A stretch of DNA of 13,944 nt from Candidatus Rokuibacteriota bacterium (GCA_016201645.1 JACQCL010000016.1:1-13944), one strand, 5' to 3'. Counted from the stretch's first letter, positions 1-7,367 are shown. Notes: generated by a model from the sequence alone, not told the origin. Made by a program: numbers and translations.

Positions 1-1005
1 CACTGGCCGAAGGAGTTCGGGGGACGCGGTGCGAGCCTGGTGGAGCAAATGATCTTCACCGAGGAGATGATTGCCGCCGGCGCTCCGCCGGGAGTGAACA
101 TGATCGGCCTGACCATGGTGGGGCCCGCCGTCATCCACCACGGAACCGAGGAGCAGAAGGCGCGCTGGCTTCCGCCTATCCTGTCCGCCGATGAGATCTG
201 GTGCCAGGGCTTTTCTGAACCGGGGGCGGGGAGCGATCTCGCGAACCTCTCCACCCGCGCCGTCGAGGATGGCAATCACTTCGTCGTCTCGGGCCAGAAG
301 GTCTGGACCTCCAACGCCCATCGCTCCCACTACTGCATCCTCCTGGTGCGCACGGACCCGCAGGCGCCGAAGCACAAGGGGATCTCGTGTCTCCTGGTGG
401 ACATGAGGAACCCCGGCATCACGATCAGGCCCCTCGTCCAGCTGACCGGCGATGCGGAGTTCAACGAGGTGTTCTTCGACCAAGTCCGGGTTCCCAAGGC
501 GAACCTGCTCGGCCGGCTTCACGGTGGCTGGGACGTCGCGATCACAGTCCTCATGTACGAGCGCCTGGCGATCGGCAACACGGTGATCCTGCACCAGTAC
601 ATTGATCGGGTGCTGGAGCTGGCCCGAAGCTGGCCTCGAGGCGAGGAGACCGCCTCCAAGGATCCTGTTCTCCGCCAGGCCCTCGCCCAGGTGTACATCG
701 AGGGGCGGGCGTTGCGCCTGACCGGTCTCCGCTACGTCACGCGCCAGCTCCGAGGCGAGGCGCCGGGGCCGGAAGGCTCGGTCTTGAAGGTGGCGTTCAC
801 CGACACCTACAAGAAGATGGCCGAGGCGGCGACCCAGATCGTCGGCCCCTGGACCCAGCTCTGGCGGGGCGCGCCGGGAGCGCCGGACGGCGGGCGCTGG
901 GCCTTCCAGGCCCTCTTCGCCCTTCGCTTCGGGATCGCCGGTGGCACCACGGAAATCCAGAAGAACATCATCGGAGAGCGCCTGCTCGGGCTGCCCAGAG
1001 GCTAG
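1..1005 (+). CDS. Acyl-CoA dehydrogenase, 5'-truncated by the window edge
   Basis: The reading frame is open from the first base, beginning HWPKEFGGRGASL, so the true start lies upstream; roughly 50-60 N-terminal residues are missing compared with the usual 380-400. The visible part has the mid-domain flavin/substrate signature GFSEPGAGSDLANLSTRA, followed by GQKVWTSNAH, and the C-terminal helical domain ends GGTTEIQKNIIGERLLGLPRG. Enzymes of this family are cytosolic flavoproteins that introduce an alpha-beta double bond into acyl-CoA thioesters and pass electrons to ETF. At the place where MCAD-type enzymes have the catalytic Glu (the YEGT motif), this protein has Gly (AGGTTE). Any catalytic base must therefore come from another helix, as known for the isovaleryl-CoA and long-chain enzymes. 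The acyl substrate cannot be told from sequence. It ends 7 bp before the next gene. The family call is firm; the substrate is unknown. Confidence 0.93.
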   Translation, partial: HWPKEFGGRGASLVEQMIFTEEMIAAGAPPGVNMIGLTMVGPAVIHHGTEEQKARWLPPILSADEIWCQGFSEPGAGSDLANLSTRAVEDGNHFVVSGQKVWTSNAHRSHYCILLVRTDPQAPKHKGISCLLVDMRNPGITIRPLVQLTGDAEFNEVFFDQVRVPKANLLGRLHGGWDVAITVLMYERLAIGNTVILHQYIDRVLELARSWPRGEETASKDPVLRQALAQVYIEGRALRLTGLRYVTRQLRGEAPGPEGSVLKVAFTDTYKKMAEAATQIVGPWTQLWRGAPGAPDGGRWAFQALFALRFGIAGGTTEIQKNIIGERLLGLPRG

Positions 1006-1012
1006 CGGCGTG

Positions 1013-1771
1013 ATGGATCGAGTGCTTGAGGTGATGACGGAGGCCGCGCGGGCTGCCGGTGAGGTGGCGCTCAAATACTACCGGCGGGGAGTGGAGGTGA
1101 CGCTCAAGCCCGATCGCTCCCCCGTGACCCAGGCGGACCGCGAAGCCGAGCAGATCATCGTGGAGGTTCTCGGGCGGGCCTTTCGGGAGTACGGTTTCCT
1201 CGGGGAGGAGCTAGGAGCCCAGGGATCGAAGGAGATCCGCTGGATCATTGACCCTATTGACGGAACGCGGAACTTCGTCCGAGGCATCCCGATCTGGGCC
1301 GTGCTGATCGCCCTCGAAGAGCGCGGCAAGATTACCGCGGGCGTGATCCTGAACCCCGTGACCGGCGAGCTCTACACCGCGCGAAAGGGCGGCGGCGCGT
1401 TCCTCGGCGGAGAGCGTCTTCGAGTCTCAGCGGTGTCGTCCCTCGACAGGGCCACGCTGATTCACGCGAGCCTCGGTTTGCTTCGAAGCAGCGGTCACTG
1501 GGAGGGGTTTGTCCGGCTGGTGGACGCCACCGAGCGGCAGCGCGGCTTCGGCGATTACCTCTGCTACACGGTCGTGGCCGAGGGGAAGGCCGAGATCGTC
1601 TTAGAGACCGACGTGAAGCCGTGGGACTTGGCCCCCGTCAAGCTCCTGGTAGAGGAGGCGGGTGGACGCTTCAGTGATTTCAGTGGGTTACCTTCGATCT
1701 ACTCAGGAAACGCCTTAGCGAGCAACGGCCGGCTTCACGAGGCAGCCATCGCCCTGATCCGGGGCCGCTAG
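1013..1771 (+). CDS. hisN: Inositol-monophosphatase-fold phosphatase, histidinol-phosphatase (HisN) type
   Basis: A 252-residue Mg2+-dependent phosphatase of the IMPase superfamily. Metal-site motifs are all present: GEELG (Glu65, Glu66), IIDPIDGT (Asp80, Asp83, Thr85) and the late PWDLAPVKLLVEEAGGR with Asp205. After DPIDGT it reads RNFVRGIPIWAVLIAL, and before the last motif RGFGDYLCYTVVAEGKAE. Both resemble the actinobacterial-type HisN that dephosphorylates L-histidinol phosphate in histidine synthesis, more than suhB-type inositol phosphatases or CysQ. I chose ATG 1013; GTG at 1010 is also in frame and would add one residue, and an AGAGG lies 12 nt upstream. No other his gene is in the window, so the substrate is inferred from motif similarity only. 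Its TAG stop interlocks with the stop of the minus-strand oxidoreductase gene. Confidence 0.8.
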   Translation: MDRVLEVMTEAARAAGEVALKYYRRGVEVTLKPDRSPVTQADREAEQIIVEVLGRAFREYGFLGEELGAQGSKEIRWIIDPIDGTRNFVRGIPIWAVLIALEERGKITAGVILNPVTGELYTARKGGGAFLGGERLRVSAVSSLDRATLIHASLGLLRSSGHWEGFVRLVDATERQRGFGDYLCYTVVAEGKAEIVLETDVKPWDLAPVKLLVEEAGGRFSDFSGLPSIYSGNALASNGRLHEAAIALIRGR

Positions 1772-2862
1772 TTCAGATCCACCTCGACCCGGCTCCCTCG
1801 CGAGGCTGACTCGAGCACGGCGTCGAGCACCGCCTGAGCCCGCATCCCGTCCTCGAATGACGGCGACGGGTTCTCACCCTTTTGGATCCCCTTCAGGAGC
1901 CGCTTCACCAAGAGCGCGACCGTGGATTTGCCGGTCACCTCGAGCTGATCCCCCTCTCCGGCCGAGCGCGGGAGTCCCGAGCGAACCTTCACCGGCTCAA
2001 GCCGGGTAGTCCCCGAGGCGGCCCGCAGCTCGCCCGCGTACCAGCGTGGTCCCTGGCGGGTGAGGCGGTAGGAGAGAGCGCCTCGGCTGCCGTAGGCTTC
2101 GAGAGTCTGCTCGTTTCCGGCCCGGGCGACGCGGCTTGCCATGAGCGTGATGAGGGCGCCGGAGGCGAGTTCTCCCGTCACTGCGCAGAAATCTTCGGCG
2201 TCGGCAGGCCTGCCTCCGCCCGGCACTGTCCGGGACGGGTACGCGATCCCTGCTCGGGCCGAGACGCGGACGATCTCTCCGAAGTTCCAGCGGGCGAGGT
2301 CCACGAGATGGACGCCGAGATCGCCCATGACGCCGTGGCCGGCCTGAGCTCGGTCCATTCGCCAGGTAGGGAGCGTCGCTTCCTCCACCCAGCGGGGGAC
2401 GAGGTAGCGCGCGCTCGCGTGGAAGAGCTTGCCGAGGAATCCTTCTTCCACCATCGCGTGGAAGCGCTGCATGCTCGCCGGGAAGCGCCAGTTGAAGCCG
2501 GTCATCGCCACGCGCTTGGCCCGCGCCGCGGCCTCCAGCATCTCCCGCGCTTGGGCGCGGTTCATCGCCAGCGGTTTTTCGCAGACGACGTGGGCGCCGC
2601 CCTCCAGGGCTCTGAGCGCGATCGGATGATGAAGATGGGGCGGAGCGGCGATCACCACGATCTCGGGCTTGGCCTCGGCTAGCATCGCTTCCCACCGGTC
2701 GAAGATCCGGGGGACACTGTATTTGTCGGCGACGGCTTTGGCCTGCTCTGGGTTGCGCTGGCAGAGGGCGACGACCTGGCAGCCGTTGGCCTGGAAGGCG
2801 GGGATGTGGGCGCGGCCGAACCCGAGCCCGATAATGCCGACGGTCGGCGCTCGCTTGGCCAT
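1768..2862 (-). CDS. Gfo/Idh/MocA-family NAD(P)-dependent oxidoreductase
   Basis: A 364-residue protein with an N-terminal Rossmann fold: GIIGLGFGRAH at residues 9-19, then a second strand ending VALCQRNPE. The family's hallmark EKP sits at 95-97 (HVVCEKPLAM), and GDLGVHLVD at 180-188 supplies the usual catalytic Asp/His positions (Asp181, His185). The C-terminal alpha/beta domain (about 125-300) is typical. Members oxidise or reduce hydroxyl groups of sugars, inositols and related polyols; the substrate is not deducible here. I chose ATG at 2862 because the Rossmann strand begins seven residues later; an upstream in-frame ATG at 2922 lies inside the preceding gene. The start is 19 bp after the stop of the YciI-like gene, so the two are probably one operon. 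A GGGAG lies upstream of the start. Convergent with hisN. Confidence 0.92.
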   Translation of the reverse strand: MAKRAPTVGIIGLGFGRAHIPAFQANGCQVVALCQRNPEQAKAVADKYSVPRIFDRWEAMLAEAKPEIVVIAAPPHLHHPIALRALEGGAHVVCEKPLAMNRAQAREMLEAAARAKRVAMTGFNWRFPASMQRFHAMVEEGFLGKLFHASARYLVPRWVEEATLPTWRMDRAQAGHGVMGDLGVHLVDLARWNFGEIVRVSARAGIAYPSRTVPGGGRPADAEDFCAVTGELASGALITLMASRVARAGNEQTLEAYGSRGALSYRLTRQGPRWYAGELRAASGTTRLEPVKVRSGLPRSAGEGDQLEVTGKSTVALLVKRLLKGIQKGENPSPSFEDGMRAQAVLDAVLESASRGSRVEVDLN

Positions 2863-2881
2863 CGCTCGGGGCTCCCGGGAT

Positions 2882-3418
2882 CTAAAGGACGTGGAGGAGC
2901 GGGCGGGCGGTGAGGCTTCCATCTTTCCAGAAGCCCGTCTCGGAGAGCCATCCGACCGCCGTGTCCGGGTCGTCGGTCCTCAGGAGCGCGAGCGTCGCGC
3001 CCTCCTCGAAGAACCCCCCGAAGGCCAGCCGTCCAGCCCCGCGCAACTCGATCAGGGCGAAGGTCGCCATGTCCTCCTCCTGCACGATCCCCTCGACCAG
3101 CATCGCCCGGCGCGAGCCGTCCGTGACCACCGGCGGAAGCTCCCACGGCTCGACGAACTGAGAGAAGGTTCGGAGGGAGTAGCCGGTCCAGACCTTGGCC
3201 ACGAAGTAGGGATCCTCTTCGATGAGTCGGACGATGTCCGAGGCTTGAGCAACCCGGTAGAAGATGTCCGCCGTTCGGCCGTCGGGGGCCGGGCCGCCGC
3301 CGATCAGAAGCCCCTGGGCGCGGAGCCCGAGAAGCCGCTCGAGGTGGGCCTGGCGGTGCGGCGCGCGTCGCTGGAGGTAGTCCTCCGCCGCCGTGATCCC
3401 GGCGTGATAGACGAGCAT
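2882..3418 (-). CDS. Tandem YciI-domain protein (two YCII-like repeats)
   Basis: A 178-residue soluble protein, about twice the usual YciI length (95-100). Residues 1-95 match the YCII pattern: RAPHRQAHLERLLGL with His24, then GLLIGGGPAPDG, an alternating strand, and EEDPYFVAKVW near 67-77 before a closing PWELPP. Residues 104-178 look like a second, more diverged copy: GRLAFGGFFEEGATLALLRT followed by DDPDTAVGWLSETGFWKDG. This half lacks an N-terminal His equivalent. YciI proteins have a ferredoxin-like fold; some are proposed to be small enzymes, but no general function is established. The ATG is fixed: an in-frame TAA lies four codons upstream. It is the first gene of a leftward operon with the Gfo/Idh/MocA oxidoreductase, so a role with that enzyme's pathway is possible but unproven. 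Confidence 0.8.
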   Translation of the reverse strand: MLVYHAGITAAEDYLQRRAPHRQAHLERLLGLRAQGLLIGGGPAPDGRTADIFYRVAQASDIVRLIEEDPYFVAKVWTGYSLRTFSQFVEPWELPPVVTDGSRRAMLVEGIVQEEDMATFALIELRGAGRLAFGGFFEEGATLALLRTDDPDTAVGWLSETGFWKDGSLTARPLLHVL

Positions 3419-3423
3419 GTCCC

Positions 3424-6171
3424 GTGAAGCTTAGCCTCGATTTCCGCCTCCGGCAAGCCCGTGATACGCTGAGGCTCGGAAGGAGCAGGCCGATTCTTAC
3501 CGACATTCTGCCGAAGGAGCTGGGGGAAGCCTACCGCGCGGGTCGCCTCGGCGCGACCCAGCTCGATCTCTACCGCACGTTCCAGGCCCGCTATCCGTTC
3601 GCGCTGGACGGGTTTCAGGCGCGCGCGATCGCGGCGATCCTGGAGGGTGATTCGGTCATCGTCTCAGCTCCCACGGGAGCGGGGAAAACGCTGATCGCGG
3701 AATTCGCGATCTACCAGGCTCTGCTCCGGCGTCAACGGATCGCGTACACGACTCCCCTCAAAGCCCTCTCCAACCAGAAGTACGCTGACTTCTGCCGCCA
3801 GTTCGGCGTGGCGGAGGTCGGGGTCCTCACCGGGGACGTCAAAGTCAACCCGCGCGCCCCGGTCCTGGTCATGACGACCGAGATCCTCCGGAACATGTTC
3901 TACGCGGGTGGGCTTCCCGGGCTCGCTGCGGTCGTCCTGGACGAATGTCACTACATGGGCGACCCGGGCCGCGGCACGGTCTGGGAGGAGATCATCGTGA
4001 ACGCGCCCAAGAACGCGGCTCTGGTGGCGCTCTCGGCCACCGTCGCCAACGTCACCGAGATCGCCGATTGGATCAGCCTCGTCCACCGCCCGATCGTGCC
4101 GGTCCTCCATCCCGATCGGCCGGTGCCGCTCGAGTACCTGATGGTGGACCTCTCCGGCGAGATCCACGCACTCGATGCGGTGCACCAGGGCAAGGTCCGC
4201 CTCGTCGGTCACGAAAACGGACGGCCCGAACGATGGGGGGACCGGCGCGAGGGTGACGGGGACCGTCGGCGCTGGGTCGCGCGGCGCGTGGCTGACCCGA
4301 CACTTGTAATCGAGGATTTGGCGGGCCGCGGCTGGCTCCCGGCGATCTACTTCATCTTCAGCCGGGCGGGCTGCGAGCGGGCGATGGAAAGCTACCTGGC
4401 GGAGGGGCAGCCGCTCTTGACTCGCCCGCAGCAGCGCGAGGTGGAGAGCGCGATCCACGACGCCTGCCAGGAAAGCCCCGCGATGGTGGAGTCGTCTCTG
4501 AACCAGACGATCTTCCGGGCGCTCGGGATGGGGGTCGGACTCCATCACGCCGGCATCCTGCCCAGCCTCAAGCGGCTCACCGAGCTTCTGTTCGAGCGCG
4601 GCCTGTGCCGGGCGGTCTTCGCGACCGAGACGATGAGCCTCGGGATCCACATGCCCGCCCGGAGCGTCGTGCTCCAGGGATTGACGAAACGGACCGACCG
4701 GGGGTTTCGAGGCCTGACCCACAACGAGCTGACGCAGATGGCCGGGCGGGCAGGGCGGCGGGGGATCGATCCGGAGGGCAAGTGCGTGATCGCGCTGGAC
4801 AGCCGCGACAGTCTCGAGGAGGCGCTCCGGACGGTGGACGGCCCGCCCGAGCCGGTGGAGAGCCAGTTCAGGCTTGGCTACGGCTCGGTCGCTCTCCTGC
4901 TCGACACCGGGAAAGATCAGGAGACGATCCGACGGATCGTCGAGTCCTCCTTCGGCCAGTATCAGAACTTGAAGCGGATCCGCGGACTCGAACGGGAGGT
5001 CGAAAGCCTCGGGGCGGCCCTGGCGGAGGCGCGAGGCTATCCCGCTCCGTGCGGAGACTTCTCGCGCATCGGACGCTATCGCCAGGTGCGAGCTGAGGTG
5101 GAAGCCTTGCGCCGCGCCTTCGGACGCGGCGGGGCGCGGCGGGGTGAGGCCGTCGCCACGGCGGAGCCGGGCCGTCTCGTGCTCCTCCGCCGCCGCGGGG
5201 GAGGGAGCCTCGCGGCGATTCTCTCGATCCACAGCGTCCGTGGGTCGCGGGTGCTCGTGGATGCCCTCCTTCCTCACGGCGTCGTGGTGCGTGTCAAGTC
5301 CGGGAATATCAAGAAGGTCTTCTGGGCGACGCCACCGCTGCCGGTTCCCCGCGACTGGCGTCAACGGCAGAATGGGCTCGCGGAGCAGCTTCGGCGGCTC
5401 TCGCTTTCCGATCTGATAGAGCACGAGCGCGGGCACGGCAGCGAGGCAGAGCTCTCGGCAATCGAGTGTCATCGTTGCCCGTGGGGGGCGCAGCCCCGAT
5501 GCGAGGCGGCGTGGAAGCACCGTGAGAAGCTCGAGAGCAAATTCCGCCAGCGGGACGAAGCGCTGGGAGCGCTCAAGAACGCCTACTGGCTGGAGTTCTG
5601 CCGGGTCGTGGAGGTGCTCGAGGAATTCGGGGCCGTGAAAGGGGGGCACCTGTTGCCCAAGGGGCAGCTGGTGGCGGGCCTCCGTCATGACAACGAGCTC
5701 CTCGTGGCTGAGATCGTCGAACGGGGCATTCTTGATAACGTGTCTCTCGCGGAGGCGGCTGCCCTGTGCTCCTGTCTGATCGAGGAGGCGCGCTCGGGGG
5801 AGAACGCGGCCTGGCGCCTCTTCTTGAAAAAGCGTCCCGGCCTCAGGAAGAAGCTCCACCAGATGGAAGCGGCCGGCGAGGCCGTGTGGCAGGCTCAACG
5901 CGCCCGTCATTTGACGCTGCCCGGCGGTGTCCAGCCCGGCTTCATGCCGGCGGTGTTTCGGTGGGCCTCCGGGGACGACGACTGGGCCGGCATCGTGGAG
6001 GAATCGTTCGGCGGCCACGAGGGAGACCTTATCCGGGCCATGCGCCGGCTGATTGACCTCCTCCGTCAGCTCGCCGAAGCATCCCACGTGGCGACCCCGG
6101 TTGCCACTCTCCTGGGGCAGGCGGCGCGGGTCGTGGACCGGGGGATTGTCCTGGAGTCGGCGCTCATTTAG
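3424..6171 (+). CDS. Ski2/HelY-like DEVH-box RNA/DNA helicase with DSHCT domain
   Basis: A 915-residue superfamily-2 helicase counted from GTG 3424. ATP-site motifs in order: Walker A APTGAGKT (82-89), TTPLKALSNQKY (109-120), TTEILRN (151-157), the DEVH-type box DECH (173-176), SAT (204-206), FATETMSLGIHMPAR, and motif VI QMAGRAGRRG (438-447). The C-terminal part (about 735-910) has the look of the DOB1/SKI2/HelY DSHCT domain. Just before it is a Cys cluster, CHRCPWGAQPRC (Cys682, Cys685, Cys693), that may bind metal. Eukaryotic relatives Ski2 and Mtr4 feed RNA to the exosome; the bacterial HelY-like role is poorly defined, so an RNA-processing role is an inference. The start is uncertain: GTG 3424 is only 5 bp from the divergent YciI start, and ATT 3493 with a strong Shine-Dalgarno is an alternative. 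The lipoprotein gene follows 11 bp downstream. Confidence 0.92.
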   Translation: MKLSLDFRLRQARDTLRLGRSRPILTDILPKELGEAYRAGRLGATQLDLYRTFQARYPFALDGFQARAIAAILEGDSVIVSAPTGAGKTLIAEFAIYQALLRRQRIAYTTPLKALSNQKYADFCRQFGVAEVGVLTGDVKVNPRAPVLVMTTEILRNMFYAGGLPGLAAVVLDECHYMGDPGRGTVWEEIIVNAPKNAALVALSATVANVTEIADWISLVHRPIVPVLHPDRPVPLEYLMVDLSGEIHALDAVHQGKVRLVGHENGRPERWGDRREGDGDRRRWVARRVADPTLVIEDLAGRGWLPAIYFIFSRAGCERAMESYLAEGQPLLTRPQQREVESAIHDACQESPAMVESSLNQTIFRALGMGVGLHHAGILPSLKRLTELLFERGLCRAVFATETMSLGIHMPARSVVLQGLTKRTDRGFRGLTHNELTQMAGRAGRRGIDPEGKCVIALDSRDSLEEALRTVDGPPEPVESQFRLGYGSVALLLDTGKDQETIRRIVESSFGQYQNLKRIRGLEREVESLGAALAEARGYPAPCGDFSRIGRYRQVRAEVEALRRAFGRGGARRGEAVATAEPGRLVLLRRRGGGSLAAILSIHSVRGSRVLVDALLPHGVVVRVKSGNIKKVFWATPPLPVPRDWRQRQNGLAEQLRRLSLSDLIEHERGHGSEAELSAIECHRCPWGAQPRCEAAWKHREKLESKFRQRDEALGALKNAYWLEFCRVVEVLEEFGAVKGGHLLPKGQLVAGLRHDNELLVAEIVERGILDNVSLAEAAALCSCLIEEARSGENAAWRLFLKKRPGLRKKLHQMEAAGEAVWQAQRARHLTLPGGVQPGFMPAVFRWASGDDDWAGIVEESFGGHEGDLIRAMRRLIDLLRQLAEASHVATPVATLLGQAARVVDRGIVLESALI
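3428..3456 (-). promoter_or_regulatory. Candidate promoter of the YciI-like/oxidoreductase operon
   Basis: On the minus strand, TTGCCG (3456-3451) and TAAGCT (3433-3428) are separated by exactly 17 nt. A start site about 7 nt after the -10 box would fall near 3421, only about 3 nt before the ATG at 3418, giving an almost leaderless mRNA. Each hexamer matches only three consensus positions, so this is a prediction. Confidence 0.35.
3442..3470 (+). promoter_or_regulatory. Candidate extended -10 promoter of the helicase gene
   Basis: TTCCGC (3442-3447), a 17-nt spacer, then TACGCT (3465-3470) preceded by the TG of an extended -10 box (TGATACGCT, 3462-3470). The layout resembles the TGGTAGACT box at 6708. 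It lies downstream of the GTG at 3424. If it is the real promoter, translation of the helicase must start further in. Confidence 0.35.
3478..3485 (+). promoter_or_regulatory. Strong Shine-Dalgarno 7 nt before an ATT codon in the helicase frame
   Basis: GGAAGGAG at 3478-3485 is near-perfectly complementary to the 16S tail and stands 7 nt before an in-frame ATT at 3493. No ATG, GTG or TTG occurs in frame between 3427 and the Walker A motif. The GTG at 3424 has no comparable ribosome-binding site. The site therefore favours a rare AUU start at 3493, which would give a helicase of about 892 residues. Confidence 0.4.
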
Positions 6172-6182
6172 CGAGGTGGTGG

Positions 6183-6680
6183 ATGCGATTCTCTCAGCGG
6201 GTGAGAGTCCTGCTCCTCGGAGGTCTCGTGCTCGGAGGCTGCGCGTTCTTCACCGTCGAGCAGCGGACCGCGGACGGTCCGACGGCCGAGGAGATATGGA
6301 AGGAGAGGTTCCGAACGGTCAACGGCCGGAGCCCGAGCTTCAGCGAGAAGCAGACCTTTGACGACCAAGTGGACGCGCGGGTCAGGGAGTTCCTCGCCAA
6401 AAAGCCAGAAGTGGCGAACTCTCTGCGCGTGGGCAACCTCCGCTTCCTCCGCCAGACGACCGTGGGGATGACGAAAGACGAGGTCACTCTGCTCCTGGGA
6501 ATGCCCCAGGGCGTGACCGACGACGCGGCCCAGATGGAGCGCTTGGCGAGCAAGTTCTGGCCGTTGGTGAAGCCGCAGGCCAAGGAGGCGTGGATCTATC
6601 CCGGGGGCTGGACGCTCTACTTCGACGGGGACACGCTGGCGGACGTGACGCGGTATCACCGCGCCTTCCTTCAGGAGTAG
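6183..6680 (+). CDS. Lipoprotein with BamE/SmpA-like domain
   Basis: A 165-residue protein with a lipoprotein signal: basic MRFSQRVR, hydrophobic core, and lipobox LGGC with Cys20 as the predicted lipidated residue after signal peptidase II cleavage. The part from about residue 85, RQTTVGMTKDEVTLLLGMPQG, followed by AWIYPGGWTLYFDGDTLADV, fits the BamE/SmpA fold: a short helix with GMT-x-x-EV, a LGxP turn, then beta strands of the type Y...LYF..G.L. In proteobacteria BamE assists the BAM outer-membrane assembly complex; many BamE-like lipoproteins have other or unknown jobs. The linker 21-80 is charged and lacks recognised motifs. The RBS is GAGGTGG just upstream. It is 11 bp after the helicase and so probably co-transcribed with it. 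Confidence 0.75.
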   Translation: MRFSQRVRVLLLGGLVLGGCAFFTVEQRTADGPTAEEIWKERFRTVNGRSPSFSEKQTFDDQVDARVREFLAKKPEVANSLRVGNLRFLRQTTVGMTKDEVTLLLGMPQGVTDDAAQMERLASKFWPLVKPQAKEAWIYPGGWTLYFDGDTLADVTRYHRAFLQE

Positions 6681-6689
6681 CGGGAGGTT

Positions 6690-6716
6690 TTGCGCTTTCC
6701 CAGGCGGTGGTAGACT
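6690..6716 (+). promoter_or_regulatory. Candidate extended -10 promoter of the selenoprotein-containing cluster
   Basis: TTGCGC (6690-6695), a 15-nt spacer, then TGGTAGACT (6708-6716) with the extended TGn preceding TAGACT. The expected start near 6723 leaves a leader of about 15 nt before ATG 6738. The 57-bp gap after the lipoprotein gene is the longest non-coding stretch in this part and holds no obvious terminator. The spacer is shorter than ideal. Confidence 0.45.
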
Positions 6717-6737
6717 GGCTTCGCCGACGGCGCACAC

Positions 6738-7367
6738 ATGACGGATTCCGTGTCTTGGATCCAGCCTGGACTCCGCGCGACCCTTATCTGGTATGACGGC
6801 CTGGCGGAAACTCCCGACCGCCAGTACGTGTTCCAGGTGGCCGGACCCGTCCTCGAAGCCCCGCCGGAGTCTCCGTACTTCGTGCTCGCGCCGTTGGGGC
6901 AGAGCGACTTCGCCGGTCGGCTTTACCGCGCCGAGGTCTCGCGCGGCGACCTCCGGAAGTTCCTCGAAGGCTGCGACCTGGCCGAAGGCCGGATGTCCGA
7001 CGACCTCGAGTTCGTCGCGGTTCGCCGCCGAACTCCGCTGCTGCCTGTGCTCGACGCCTGGGGGGAGCGCCCGCCGGGAGAGATCCTCTCCTACCTGAGC
7101 GACATTGGCGCCTTCCTGCCGGCCGACTCTCGCCCACTCTTCGTGACGTCCGATGCGTACCGGAACCTGCAGCGAGAGCCGGACCGGTTCGCCACCACCT
7201 GGATCTGCGAGGAGTGCGGGGAGGCCGAGGACGCGGCCGTTTTCCTCTGGACCACCCACCACGACAACGCGGTCCAGGTCCGCTTGAGCATCGAGAACCA
7301 GGTGGGCGTCTGGACTTGTCGGCTCTATCCGTTCCAGATCCGAAAGGAGGTCGTGACGCATGCTTGA
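6738..7367 (+). CDS. Unrecognised 209-residue protein with a C-terminal CxxC
   Basis: I do not recognise the family. The protein is soluble-looking, with no signal peptide or membrane segment. It begins MTDSVSWIQPGLRATLIWYDG and alternates short strands and loops, with a beta-rich N-terminal half (for example QYVFQVAGPVLEAP and SPYFVLAPLG). Near the C terminus it has WICEECGEAEDAAVF, a CxxC pair, and a further Cys in GVWTCRLYPF, which could form a redox or metal site. No Shine-Dalgarno is visible before ATG 6738. It is the first gene after a candidate promoter, and its last 8 bp overlap the start of the selenoprotein-like gene. The downstream gene's Shine-Dalgarno lies within this coding sequence, which suggests translational coupling and a related function. 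The coding call rests on frame length, codon pattern and this packing. Confidence 0.75.
   Translation: MTDSVSWIQPGLRATLIWYDGLAETPDRQYVFQVAGPVLEAPPESPYFVLAPLGQSDFAGRLYRAEVSRGDLRKFLEGCDLAEGRMSDDLEFVAVRRRTPLLPVLDAWGERPPGEILSYLSDIGAFLPADSRPLFVTSDAYRNLQREPDRFATTWICEECGEAEDAAVFLWTTHHDNAVQVRLSIENQVGVWTCRLYPFQIRKEVVTHA
7343..7350 (+). promoter_or_regulatory. Strong Shine-Dalgarno fixing the start of the TGA-containing gene
   Basis: AAAGGAGG at 7343-7350, 9 nt before ATG 7360, inside the end of the upstream gene. It is one of the best ribosome-binding sites in the window and shows that the short frame with the internal TGA is actively presented for translation. Confidence 0.8.

Noticed and set aside
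2863..2922. Upstream in-frame ATG (2922) as start of the Gfo/Idh/MocA gene
   Set aside because: It would add 20 Ser/Arg-rich residues overlapping the end of the YciI-like gene before a Rossmann fold that normally begins within the first ten residues; ATG 2862 fits.
3664..6087. Very long minus-strand open frame (about 800 codons) opposite the helicase
   Set aside because: It mirrors the helicase gene's GC-biased third codon positions, has no recognisable domain and reads as low-complexity Arg/Pro/His-rich protein. The plus-strand helicase has every family motif.
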